From Taenia hydatigena (lineage: Eukaryota; Platyhelminthes; Cestoda; Cyclophyllidea; Taeniidae), in contig JADWOT020000009.1 of NCBI GenBank assembly GCA_036345935.2, positions 3,491,381-3,555,380 on the forward strand: a DNA stretch of 64,000 nt, written 5' to 3'. Numbering within the stretch: position 1 is the stretch's first letter; every line of letters begins with the position of its first letter. The notes under the pieces were generated by a model. That model was not told the origin of the DNA. It ran no database searches and was given only the letters and a program-made list of their open reading frames with translations. Made by a program: the position numbers and the translations under genes. Of this stretch, positions 52,541 to 64,000 are shown in pieces.

Positions 52541-55500
52541 TCAATGGCCCACCGGAGCCATCGCGGGAGGCATAACGGGTGTCGTTGTCTGCCTTTTGCC
52601 GCTCCTACAGGCAAGACAGGACGACGTTTACTACTTTCTCACAAAAGTTTGAGAAGCATTTTAAGAAAACTACCCAGGAGGACGACCGGGTCTTCGGGCA
52701 GGGGATGCGGTCCCAGAAGTAAAGAGGTCCTCTGGGTTTCCTTTCCTCCGTTTTATCGTCGTCCCCGTCGCAAATTGCGGCGTATCGGAATCTAAAGTGC
52801 ACATTATAATTTTGATCTACCTTAATTTCAGATGTATGCTGCCGCATTCTTTAACCAATCAACCGTATAAAAACCAAAAATGCTAACTCTAAAGCCATGG
52901 AGCATTTCACTGTGCAAAAGATGGATATGGTGGATGAACCAAGGGCGAAAAGGTGTCTACCTATGGTATCGTCAGGGCGTGGCCTCCTCGGTCTGCCCCG
53001 ACCTCGACCAGAAGGACCGACAGAGCCAGGGGCGACATTTTGGTTAGATGTACCCGGTGCGTGGTGATCAGAAGCGTCCGGATCAAGGCTTGTTCTATAG
53101 GCTTGTAGGGAAGCCCACTCCTCACCAGAGGCCTGAGGGAAGATCTGAAGAGGCCAATAAGAAGATAAACATCTTAGGACCATGTAGCAGCGAAAAGAAT
53201 GCGGTATACGCTAACCCTGAAAGTGTAGCTTGATATGCTGCGCTTGTCTTGCTGCAGCAACTTGTTAGAGAACTCAGCCATGATCTCGAGAAAGAGGAGA
53301 CCGGTGGGAACGGAGCGGATATCGCCGGCCGTAGTGTTGGCAGTCGAGGGAGAGGTAGACAGGACAAACTGGATGCCGTCCGAGTGGAATGCTACCATGG
53401 CCTCGCGAATCTTGATTAAGTCCAAACCGAAGCTGAGATTCAATCGCCGTGCAAGCTCGCGCAGAGCCTGGAAGCCATCTGAGGCGCGCTCTAACGGACT
53501 TCCCTAAGATGCATAAGTCAAATTTGTTTAGCCTTCAAAGATGTAAGGAACTCATAGCATCACCAGCAATGAAACTGTGGACTATTGACTTTTTGAGTAA
53601 GCGCAACAGTCTGCATTAAAATCACATAAGTCGGCTGGAATATAACCTTAATTCTTTTCAAACATCACCAAAACGTATACTCTGGTGTGAATTTGAAAAT
53701 ATGCAAAACATAAGATCCTTTTCTTTTTTAAAAAACGGAATTCAGTAGGCGTCTGATATCAGTAAGTAAATTCAAGAAACTCGTTTTCAAACTGCAGACT
53801 AATCCCACCTATTAGGCCAGATTACTCAAATCTCCTAGACCAAAGTAGGAAATAGTTTGTTAAACGAAATGCAGACGCCATCAGAGCGACTGGTTTGGAT
53901 GGAGTCTGAACCCCGAAAAGCAACGGCATTTAGTACAAACATAAATCGAATTACCTAGACAAATAGTTGTTCCCGTTTGGGCCATAAGGAACTTTCAACA
54001 GTAGAACACAGAACAGCCAATCAGAATTGTTTTGGTCAAATAACGCTTGCTAGCCAGAGCAGAGAACGATATGACATGCATGAATACAGACCGACAAGTT
54101 TGGAAAAACACACATGACATACCTGGCAGGCAGCCTGTAGTTCGTTAAATCCCAGCTGCAGGCAGTAGACAATCATCTTGGCAGTATGAACACGATTTAT
54201 TTCGCGCAGCTTTCCTAGGGTCGATTTCATGATATCGCCGAATTCGCCGTGGAAACGGATATAGTGCCTATATAGAGGAGCTGCCGACTTGATTGGAAGG
54301 AGGTTGTAGACAACCAACTTGCAGAAACCTGCTAGTTGGATCCGTCGTTCGTGCAGCGCCTCGAATTTAAGGTTCTCATCCTCCTCGTCCTGAGTAGAGA
54401 AAGGACAAAACCAGGATTGTAACACCTGGGAACCTAGATATAGGTGTGTGTGGAGGCGAAGCTCACATCAACAAAAACAAAGGTCTCAAGAAATTGAATG
54501 AGACCAGCCTCGATGGTAGAATCAGGGACGTAGGCTAGAGACTTGATGCTGGGTTCTGTGGTGGCAAGGTGGCGAGAGAAGGCCACAAGGAGATCACAGA
54601 GAGACAAGTAGGCCTCAGTAGCTATTCGCTTGTTGTCATTCCTCACCCACTTGGTACATAGGCACGTGTAGTTGTCTAACATCTGACGCAACTCGTCAAT
54701 CTCCTCCTTTAACGTGAAACAGGCAGACAGATGAGAGAGTGGATGATCAAAACGAGCTCTTCAAAGTCAAACAAAGCCTTAAGACAGGAAATAAGTGTGA
54801 GAGTACCTTTGGAGGATCGGGTTCACTGACGTGGGCTAATCGCCAGAGAAGAGATTTAGCACAGCATGCGATAGCTTGGGCAATGATCTCGGGGCTCGCC
54901 TCTTCCGGGGCACAGCTCACTATCCTGATAAGACTCTGCCATAAGCCAAGCCCGTTGAGGTCGTGACAGCTGAAGAGGGAGAAAAATCAAATGCTTGAAG
55001 CCGAGCCACAAAACTACACATCTAAGTTTCGAAATTATCCTAAACATAACAAGAAATACTAGGAGATTCTTCCAACTTATTTGGCGACTATCTTGAATTT
55101 GTTGGGAAGTAAAAAGGTCACTCGCAATTGATGTGACTTTGACTAGAGAAAGTGCGACCAGGCTCGCTTAGGCAGTGCTACTTAACAATAAGGGTGAAGG
55201 TTTAATAGTTATTGCAAGGCGCCCGTACTACTCCCAAAGGAATGCAAGTATCGGTCAAGTCTCACTGAGGAAAAGATGCACAAAAACGCCATCAATTGCA
55301 CACCCGTTGGTCCCCACACTTCCCGCCTATCCCTTGACCTACGTCAGAGCATATGAGCCTAGTCTAAACAGAAAAAAAAACTCACGAGTAGAAGGCGTAA
55401 ATACGCTTGAGCGCAGAGACAAGATGAAATTCATCATCGTCATCAGGTTCATCACCCTAGCCGAAATGAAGGTGGTATTCAATGAGATCCGTGCTGAACC

Positions 55501-58500
55501 AATTATACTTGACAGGAGATGAGACTCACTTGTTCGTTGAAGTAGCTGAGGAAGGCACGACGGTAGAGATCGGTAAGTCGGTCAAAGAGGGTGCCCCGCA
55601 CAGTCTGACAGTTGGCTGCGATACTCAAATCATCCTGGCACAACACTTCATAAACTCTCGAACAAGCTAGCAGCGTCTCTGGATCCGTGTGTCGCTCAAC
55701 TACCCGCTGGTGAATAAAATATTGATAAAACCCTGTCGTAAGTCCAACATTTAAATTATTGTATGCAAATAAAAAGGATGCAGCTACACTTGAAACAGCA
55801 AATTTCAATCCTTAAGGCCAATGAAAACAATGTAAACATATGAACAATAATCGGAACCCTTACTAGGAGCACATGGGGCACCATATAACGGATAGATACA
55901 AGCCGGTGTGATACGGCGTGAAAACTGCCTACCTACCTCGACACATTGGAGGAGGAGGTCTAGATGGCGTTGGTGACGTCCGGTAGTGTAGATTTCGAGG
56001 TCCATGTAGCGGGGGATTTGGAGAAGAGAAGTGGCCCGTTCGGCAGACTCGCCAAAACGGGTGAGAAGGGGATGAAGAGCGGGAATCATGGCCTCGGTCA
56101 TGCGAGCCCTCGCTTCAGCAAGAGCCTTCGCTTCGCGCGCCGAGAGGACACCACCTCGGCCGACACGAGGCACTGCGGTCTCACCTGCACCCAGCACAAC
56201 TGCTGATGATGAATGTGAGCCCGACTGCAGAGCAAGCAGACGTAGAGAACATTTACACTCGGACAGTTCATTTACAAACAGGCTTCTACCGCATGGGACA
56301 GAAGAGCATAACGAGACCTAGGGATCCGTATTCAACCGACATATACGTCAGGTGGCAACGATGTACACACCTCAACACCCAGTCAACACATTTTGATTGA
56401 TTAACAGTGCCTGCAAATGGTTTCCCCATAGCCGACCGCCTAATAAAAGCACCAGGTGAATTAAAACTATCCTCGAGATACTCAAGAAGCATTTGAAGGA
56501 TGATGATGGTAGTTTAAACCATAGAGCCGATTGAGAGAAATACCACCAACTTTCTCCCTAGTCAGTACTAGATTTCAACACGTGATGCTAGGACTATCCA
56601 GAAAACAATTCGCATATTCCGAGTAGATTATCGGAAGAATTCAGTTAATTCGGATGCTCCATTTGCCCAAAGTCAAGCCTACACTACTTGCGCACCAAAC
56701 TCACTCCTGGAGTAAATACTAATAATTAATAGTATTCACCTACCTGGCGACCGACGGGACTCTCTCCAGTTGCTGCCTGCTGTACACAGCAGACCATAAT
56801 CTCAATCAGACTGCTTTCCTGACTCGCATCAAGAGGTTCTTCGTTTTTGCCCGGTTCTTCGATAAGCAAGTCGATCATTGCTTCCCAGTCACGTAGCATG
56901 GGAGCAATCTCCCACAAACTATCCACTAGGTATGCCGCGTGCTCATGCAACTACATGTGGAAGATACGCCCATTTAGACACAATGTTTGGTCAGACTTCA
57001 AACATGTACCAGCAGATTAGTAGTACGTACTTCACTCTCGATGAAGAACTGCACAAGATCGCGGATTAGGGGAGTGTTCTCACTGCGTTTTTTCCCTTTC
57101 TTGGTCCGAGTGATTGGAGCGTTGGCATCAACTTCAAAGAGCTTTAAGGTTAGAAATTCACCCGCGGCCTGGGCAAGTGGTCGGTGTGTGCAGTAAACAA
57201 GCTCATAAATATTTTCGCAATCCTTATCCTCAAGCTTAGACTCAGTGTGCCTGAAAAGAAAGCAAGTCTCTAGGTAGGTTTGAATGAATAGATAAAGTCC
57301 TAAGCCGAATCATGGTGTGGAGGTTCAACACATACCAAACTAATTTTCTTGTGAATTGAAAAAAGCAGCAATTCAGCAAGTGGGAACAAAGGCTTGGTTT
57401 AATAAGAATAGGCACATGTCTCCAAAGTCATTAAACTGTCCATACCGTATCCCTGATACAGGTTTGGGATTGGAAGTGCACAATTAATAATTTCACAAAA
57501 CGAACACTCAAAGACGTGTTTGCTTTATGCAAAATACAGAAGGGTAAATAAAGTGCGAAAATCTGCAGAATCCTGACTCACTTGAGAATGCAAGAGACCA
57601 CTTTGACAGCCTGGACCGCAACGTCTAATTCCTTATCCAAGGTCATGTCAACGAGCCTCTGCTTAAAACGTGAGGTGAAAAGGGACAAATTCGAGACAAA
57701 AGTAGAGTCATCGTAGAGGGGTTGAAGAGCACGGAGGCATTGCAGTCGAACCTCACCAACCCGGTCATAGAGCGTCCAGCCGATATACTTTAGATAGCTA
57801 TCATCCAGGAACATAGCGGGGTAACGTCGCATCCAGACACCAATTTCAGCGATACAGATGGCTCGGATCTCCGGCTGGCTATCGCGGTATCGGTGAATAA
57901 AGATCCCCTTGAAGAGCAGAATGAGCATGTCCTTCACCTCCTTCATGTTCTCCTCCAACTCCTGACGACGTGACATCAGCACATCGAGACGGTCGTTGCC
58001 GGCGCCGGAACGCCTGCTACTGGAGGCACCGCTGCCGCCGCCGCGAGCTCGCTCACCCTCGTATTGCCGCTGAGTGTTGTCACGATTAATACTCACATTC
58101 AAGGCTACATCTACTAGAGCCGTCATCATCTTCATGGCAGCTAGAGTACTCGTGTGACGGAAAGCACGAACCTAATGAGGGTGATAGAGCGTGCCTTCAG
58201 ATTGGTAAGATGTGCCTAAATTTTTTAACCTATATATAGAAGTGCAGGGGCACTTGAAGAGCAAAATTGCTGCTCTTGAGCGGCAATCATCCGGTAGACT
58301 ATTTTGCAAAGAAAACATTTGATGCCAGATAACCCACTTAGCTTCAATAGGAGAATATCATGTTTTGGTTCATCTAGGAGTAGCCGGTTGACAAGGAATA
58401 AACTAACAAAGTTCGGATAAAAATGTAGGTTTAAATACCAACACTCACGGGAGAGTCCGAGAGGCCAGTTAGAAGGGAGACTATCTGATCCACCATGCAC

Positions 58501-59524
58501 TGATCATAAATGATACTGTACTGACATTGACGAATCAAAACCTGGATAAATTCCACAAAATTAGAGCGAAATCGACGCCAGGTAGGACTCGATTGGACAA
58601 GGGGATATTCTCCAGAGTCTTCATCAAACTCCTCTGTCATGCGCTTAATGATGTCAGCGTGGGGTAGAGTGTTGTACATATCCAGGGAAACCTTCCCTTT
58701 ACAGCCCGAGCATGATATGAAGAACTGAACCAACTCCAACATCGCTGGTGCCCGACCTGTCTTGTACTGCTCTATCCAATCATCAACCAGGGTTTGAGGG
58801 GAGGCACGACCGGAGCGGATGGCCCCAAATAAGGTGTGTTCCTCATCCTCGGGAAGCACCCCTCTGCCGGCATCTAAAGGTAACACGGGGTTACCACAAA
58901 GAACATAAAATGTCCCTGAATAATTAGTGAATCTAAAACAGCGCCTGACAAACAGGCTTTCACTATCCCTGTGCATTTCCGTATTTAGTGCTTAGAAGAC
59001 TCAATGAGATAATTATTACCGTTATCACTAGAGGGGAAAAGGGCTGGTCGACCGCGCTTTCGCTTCGTGGGTGGAGGACCTGATGTTGAAATGGGATCCT
59101 TGGGGCCATTGACATTTTCGGGAGCATTCGAAAACTGCGGCTGTTGGGGTGCAGCGGAAACAGAACTATACTTTCCCGAAATTGGTACTGTTCCATAATA
59201 AGGAGTTAATTCCACGTCATCACGGTTTTGAGGAGAACGATTTTGTGCAAACGGAGGATAGTAGTGGTGGGAGGTGTGGAAGCTGGAGTGAGTATTCTCC
59301 GGTTGGTTGAACATTCCAACGGGAATATCAGCAACGGGTTGGGCATGATGCCCTTGCAACGAGTTTATGCCACGCTGTTCAAAATCTTGAAAGAATAACA
59401 AGCATACTACTTTACCTGCCGCATTTAGGGGCCGTTGCAATGCCTGCTCCTGAGAGTTTTGGCCAATATAACGTTGGCCAGACGAATTCGAATGAGAAGG
59501 CTGTTGAGGATATTGATTCATCAT
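52541..59524 (-). CDS. STAG1: Cohesin subunit SA / stromalin
   Basis: HEAT-repeat subunit that binds RAD21 and loads cohesin on DNA. Exons, minus: 59524-59416, 59385-59020, 58873-58449, 58171-57582, 57250-57031, 56950-56740, 56202-55937, 55706-55530, 55456-55386, 54969-54807, 54706-54467, 54389-54123, 53503-53216, 53144-52961, 52791-52674, 52604-52541 (TGA). The sum is 3759 nt, 1252 aa (human STAG1 1258), fully in frame. Matches: [66 protein letters not shown], stromalin domain [20 protein letters not shown] (about residue 400), [43 protein letters not shown]. The N-terminus has an AT-hook, KRKRGRPA, as in human SA1; the C-terminal tail adds [12 protein letters not shown] and RRPGRPPG. Intron 1 is 30 nt, stop-free and a multiple of three. 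The ATG directly follows an acceptor (CGCAG/ATG), so an upstream 5' UTR exon or a trans-spliced leader is possible. Confidence 0.95.
59386..59415 (-). other. 30-nt intron of STAG, frame-preserving
   Basis: It begins GTAAAG and ends TTCTTTCAAG. Removing it joins GCG GCA G to AT TTT GAA in frame. Keeping it adds ten sense codons with no stop, so both isoforms would be translatable. Confidence 0.6.
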
Positions 59525-61034
59525 CTGCGACAAAGTGAGGTATCAGAAAAGAGGTGTCAATCCGATCAAATGAATCGGCATGTTAGTAATGAGCGGAGAG
59601 GTGGAGTGCCAATTGAGCTGATAAAACCAAACACATGTCATCGCTAACAGAAGCCTTGATGCAAGGTATAAAAGAAGCACAAGCAGTGAGTCGATATTGC
59701 TAGGTACTGAAAACAGCGAAGTTACCTAACATATCGGCGGCACTAAAACAGCATTAAGTTTAACACTGACGACGAGATAAGGTAGTTCGCAAAGGACAAT
59801 ATTTCCCTGCGCCATGACCAAAAATCAACTGCACAGAAGGTGTCTTTATACATATATATGTTTAACAAACAGGAATACATAAGAATTACCACTTGCAGGT
59901 CTACATCCAAGGACGCTGCCATATTACTGGATTTTAATAATACGACATTGTGGATAATTAAAACAAAACAAAGCAAACCAGTAAAAGTTGTGGTCTGATA
60001 ATGCAGCGCTTAAAATTCTGTATTTGTGAGCGCACGGTGATTTGACCAAAGGCTTATAAGAAGGACTGCGTAGGATATTGCTAATAGTACATTATTTCAT
60101 ACAAAACTTAAAAGAAAAACATTTGTACAATAATTTTACGCTACTGTGTTTAAGTCACGATTGCATTCAGAAGAATTTTTGGGTGTCTTGCGAGTGTATT
60201 TCCGCCAAGTACCCTGACCTTGGTCGATGCCAACTGCATCGTCTCGAGACCTCTCTGAAGACAAATGGGGGCGTATTGTTTTGACAAAATATATACGTTC
60301 AGCAACAGAAGCACTTAGATCTGCTGGCGTGGTCATGGGGCCAGCTAAACAAGCGAAGTTAATCTGGCCGCTTAGGTGATCGTAACCAAAGCCGGGAGCC
60401 TAACAATTGGCAATATATTGCACCAATGGTCCTCGCCCACTCCTGCTTCAAAGTGGCTAAAAGACGTATGCTGCATGCTTGGCCCTGAGTTGCAGTATAT
60501 AAAAGCTTAGATTATATTGTGCTTTCGCAAGCTCGCTGACCCCTGGTAAAACCCTGTAGTTCCAATCAGTTCCGTATGGAGAAAAGTTTAGGGATTCCGA
60601 TGTAACTGTAATGCATTGTTTATTTGACTGCCAGTTTCTGTCACTAACATGGGTAGCCAATTCGCCCCTTCTAGTTGAAATGACTTCTAGGCTATGGCAA
60701 AGGCTATAATTTCATTCTGTTTGCGAAATATATACATTCTACCCAAGTGTTATGCCTTTTTTGTCTCCAAGATGTTTTCGAAAAACTACAATAACATTGC
60801 ATTTATTCATGCTAATTCAATAAAATTGTTAAATGTTTGAAATTAATATAGTTGCCGCACCAGTTAGCGTAAATTGCTAATGTGATTTTTGTTTTATTAA
60901 ATCAGTTTATTTAAATTTAATCGACTTTTGGCTCAGAGCGCATACTCGAATATCCCGGAATGACTCTTTTCTCACTTGGACTTGCAGTGGTGGATTTTGG
61001 TGTATGAAAACAAATATTAGGCTCTTTGTAAGAA
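59525..61034. other. Divergent intergenic stretch between STAG and FNDC3-like
   Basis: About 1.5 kb separating two head-to-head genes, so it should contain both promoters. It holds the minus-strand repeat copy D (60228-60350). An open minus frame at 60336-60136 falls on that repeat and is not counted as a gene. No obvious TATA or initiator was chosen. Confidence 0.45.
60228..60350 (-). repeat. Dispersed repeat, copy D
   Basis: Read on the minus strand: AGCTGGCCCCATGACCACGC, CAGCAGAT, GTATATATTTTG, then TTTGTCTTCAGAGAGGTCTC and GAGACGATGCAGTTGGC. These blocks have the same order and similar spacing as copy C at 30.1 kb, and the last block resembles copy A. Confidence 0.5.
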
Positions 61035-61977
61035 ATGCTTGAAGATCACTCACAGGAAAACAACATCAAATCATCGTTTTTCTCTCGACCACCTCAGTAT
61101 CCTTTGGAAGTCAATTCCGTTTATCGCCCTAAATTCTCCAATCTTATGACTGATAAGCCATTTACCAAGCCTTTTTACGCTCGTGAGGATAGGCGAAGTG
61201 TAGAAAAAATAAATTTATCAACAATAGGTGATGATTCAACACCACTGGCAGGGAAGTGCAATATTGATGAACAGAAGTTCTCTTCCTCCATTGAATGCAG
61301 TACAAAACCTTTATCTTTGGCCTTAGTCGATGAATTAAAAGACATTGATGATGGTGAAAAGGTGGTAGAATCTACTGATGGTGATGCAGGTATTGCGATG
61401 TCGGTGGACACCCCGCAATCTGAGAATGTTCGGGGACCCATTGGAAATCATTCGACATCCCTGAGTAAAAATGAGGAATCCCTTGAAGCATTTGATCAAA
61501 AACATTCTTCTTTAATAGAGACTGATAAGTTTGATGCTTTAGCTATGCCTTTACTGAATGATTCTACCATTTCCCAGGTTTCCGAGACAAATAGGCTATG
61601 CGTGACTAATAATGTCACTCTATCACTAATGGAGTTGCCGTCCTCTGTCTACGTTCCACCTTCCTATCCGGTCCCACCAGTTATACTATCAAATAGTGGG
61701 ACGGCATTTCCATCCAATCCAGTTGAATCTATTGTGACTCCAATGCTCACACCACAAGTATTTCTTCAAGGACAGCAACAACAACAGCATCGAAAACCGT
61801 TTTCAACGGCTAAGAACAAAAATCTCAACAGCATACCGTCAGTATTTCAAGAAAATGGGTTGTATGGGGTAGGTGTGTCTCAAAATGGCACTAACAAGGA
61901 GTACTATGTGATGGTTCACGTTGAGGCAGGAGCAACCTTTTCCATTCGAACTGGAGACCAAGAGCAGCAGATACCCG
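61035..61977 (+). CDS. FNDC3-like protein, N-terminal coding exon (gene continues to the right)
   Basis: A single large exon of 314 complete codons starts at ATG 61035; an in-frame TAA precedes it at 61029-61031. It ends at a donor after ATA CCC G (GT at 61978). Most of the protein is low-complexity, Ser/Thr/Asp-rich and without a domain, with a short Gln run (GQQQQQ). Near residue 290, YYVMVHVEAGATFSIRTGD resembles the conserved N-terminal element of FNDC3A/B (VILVQVNPGEAFTIRREDG), and the following QQIPG matches QCITG. Near residue 203, VYVPPSYPVPPVILSNSG resembles FNDC3 IYVPPGYAPQVIEDNG, but that motif follows the first one in vertebrates and precedes it here. FNDC3 proteins are ER-anchored with many fibronectin type III domains; none of these is inside the window. 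The assignment is tentative. Confidence 0.55.
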
Positions 61978-64000
61978 GTACCTTTCTTTACTAGCTTGTT
62001 TTTAAATTTTACTACATTATTGGTTAATTGCAATTCATCAGCGTTACTTAACAACGAATTCAATGCATCCTTGCCTCATAATTTAAATCAAAAGCTGGTA
62101 ATGACCATCGCTGTGGCAGAATGGTCGATTCTGTTTGAAGACCGTTTGATAAGTACGTTTAATCTTGTTTATAAAAATTGATACTTTAGTCAATGTCTAA
62201 ACGTCTACATATCATTGTTATGACTTTATTACTACAGTCGTTTTTGACATAGTTGTTTTGGGTTTTATTTTCCCTAAGAAACGGGGACTATCTCCTTCTA
62301 TCCGTTCGTGTCTTCAGGATGGTCCATCTTAATCAAGTTTTTTGGACGTAGGAGAATTGTTCTAGTCAAAATGTTGCAGTTGCTCTTCGCTACGTTTGAC
62401 ATGCGTATGAAACTACCACCGGTTAAATGTGGGCAGTAATTAACTGTTCGCAACGCCCATGAGGGAGGGATTTTTATGTTTGTGAGTGAGTGCCAAAATC
62501 ACGTGAAAAGTCACTATCCACTTCCACAATGTGTGTGCGAGTTAGTTAACTTATTATTTGTTAAGATTTTGTTGACAGCGAGTTAATTAGTTCTAGGGCC
62601 ACATCTTGATTGTAGCCTTTGTTTAACAATCACTTTATCCATTCATTCTTACAAATTACTTTTCAATTGACAACTGTTCTTCCTTTTCGAATTTATTAAG
62701 TCTAGCTGAAGAATGATTTTAACGCAAACCAGCTTACTGAATATTTGATTAGGGAGGGTAAAATCCAGTTAACTGTTTCATTATAGTGCCTGATTGTTCT
62801 GGTTTCCCTACTCCATTTATTTGACACACTTTTACTTGTTTTAAGTAAATCGCCGAAGTTCAGTCCAATAATGACTAGATCCTGAAAACTTGCTTTTGTT
62901 TGCCAAATCAAGGCATGTTTTGTGGCCCACTACTTCATGCATGAGGGCAGGGTCATATTTTTTTCTCTTGCATTCTAATGTTTTAGTTGGCACCCGTCCT
63001 TTACATGGGTGTTGTAACCCTACCAATAGTTTCCGATCTCGAGTCTTTCAATTCCGTCGAGTTAGGCACGTAAAGACACATCTTGGTCAAACTCGTGCTC
63101 TACTGCCTGAGAATGCCCTGTTACGCATACGCAGTCACATTCACCAGCGCCACATCAAACCGTTAAAGGGTTCCGATTACTTGCCAGCATTTGATGCACG
63201 AAAACAGCTCGACCGTTGACTCAGTCAACCATATTCCCACGCTTTCTCTACTCTTTATATTATTTGACCCCGTCTCAATCTTAGCAACAGCAGAGATCTC
63301 AGGGGCAAGATTTGTGTTGTTTACATTGCTGCTTATTATTGGATAGATTGAAAGCTGGAAAACATGCTTAGACCACGCATTATAGCTAGGTAACGTCAAC
63401 TATGCCTTTACCCTACTTCACCCTACTTGTAGTTCGAATGACACCGATTGTCAATACGATGCGTAGGTCTGTTTGTGTTCGCGGCGGTACATTTGTAACT
63501 GTTCAATTCGTTAAATACTGCATTCTCGGCACTGGGACGTTTTCTTTTTATGTACTGAATTCAGATATCTTCAAATATAGCTGTTTTAGGACTAAAACTA
63601 ATTCTTTTTAGTTGTTTTGAGCTCTATTAGACGTAAAAACCATATTTTGAGGCTACCCTGGTTAAGGAAGTGAATATATTCTGTGTGATTCTGACAGGGC
63701 TTTTCGAAAAGCGCCACCTCAGCTTTTATGTAAAATTTTTAGGGTAAACTGCTTTTTGTTAAGTTTAAACTGTTTTACTGCACAAGAAACACTTGTATTT
63801 ACTGAGAATTTTGCCCTTATCAACTTTAATCTCTCTTCTTATTCTTCTTTGGCCACCAACATGGTTTTTTTTGTCATAGCAAAAGGTATTATTGGCATCA
63901 AAACACTGCGCTAACATTGTCCGGAAGTTAGCTTATCTGCGTGGAATTGCTTAACTCTGTTTATCAACATGCACGCCCTTACTTTTAGCTATTTTGGATA
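61978..64000 (+). other. Probable intron(s) of the FNDC3-like gene
   Basis: T-rich sequence, like the introns of KATNB1 on this strand. Apart from the candidate exon at 62987-63219 I see no coding signal. A short piece at about 62305-62325 (GTGTCTTCAGGATGGTC) looks like a fragment of the dispersed repeat core. Confidence 0.4.
62987..63219 (+). CDS. Candidate second exon of the FNDC3-like gene
   Basis: A good acceptor (TCTAATGTTTTAG) precedes a frame that accepts the phase left by the first exon and stays open to TGA 63217-63219. A donor CAC/GTAAAG at 63070 would end it much sooner. The translation is basic and resembles no known FNDC3 segment, so it may be fortuitous. Confidence 0.25.

Noticed and set aside
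60136..60336. 66-codon minus-strand frame with protein-like composition
   Set aside because: It coincides with dispersed repeat copy D, so the sequence is explained by the repeat.

Overview
The window is nuclear DNA of an animal. Seven spliced protein genes are recognisable from conserved animal families: COG4, SLC35C2, a PTB-type RNA-binding protein, katanin p80 (KATNB1), ribosomal protein S19, cohesin subunit STAG/SA and an FNDC3-like protein. Moderate GC, several introns of only 30-38 nt beside introns of 1-10 kb, and long gene-poor stretches suggest a parasitic flatworm, most likely a tapeworm. That placement is inference. No operon, CRISPR array, rRNA or tRNA was seen.

Layout, left to right. 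1-5694 (+): COG4, entering from the left, 13 exons, complete C-terminus. 7003-8719 (-): SLC35C2, convergent with COG4, with four introns of 32-38 nt at its 5' end. 9698-25191 (-): PTB-like gene with very long introns whose last exon ends after RRM2. 25.2-25.6 kb: GC-rich, CCAAT- and (TG)n-bearing stretch, the probable promoter of the PTB-like gene. 25.6-33.3 kb: no gene supported; it probably contains the missing first exon of KATNB1. 33314-49847 (+): KATNB1, WD40 repeats to con80, 11 exons seen. 50340-51046 (-): RPS19, complete, 145 aa, convergent with KATNB1. 52541-59524 (-): STAG/SA, 16 exons, 1252 aa, with AT-hook-like motifs at both ends. 61035 to the right edge (+): first coding exon of an FNDC3-like gene, divergent from STAG.

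The exon models for COG4, SLC35C2, KATNB1, RPS19 and STAG were built by joining consensus GT/AG sites so that phases match. Every joined reading frame stays open, and the RPS19 and STAG lengths agree with the known families. The genes are ordinary housekeeping functions (Golgi tethering, nucleotide-sugar transport, splicing control, microtubule severing, translation, cohesin) and do not form one pathway.

The most unusual features are the 30-38 nt introns in three genes (one of them 30 nt, frame-preserving and stop-free), the PTB-like gene that seems to stop after two RRMs, several AT-hook-like motifs in the single STAG protein, and an old dispersed repeat family with at least four diverged copies. 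I saw no convincing new multi-gene system.
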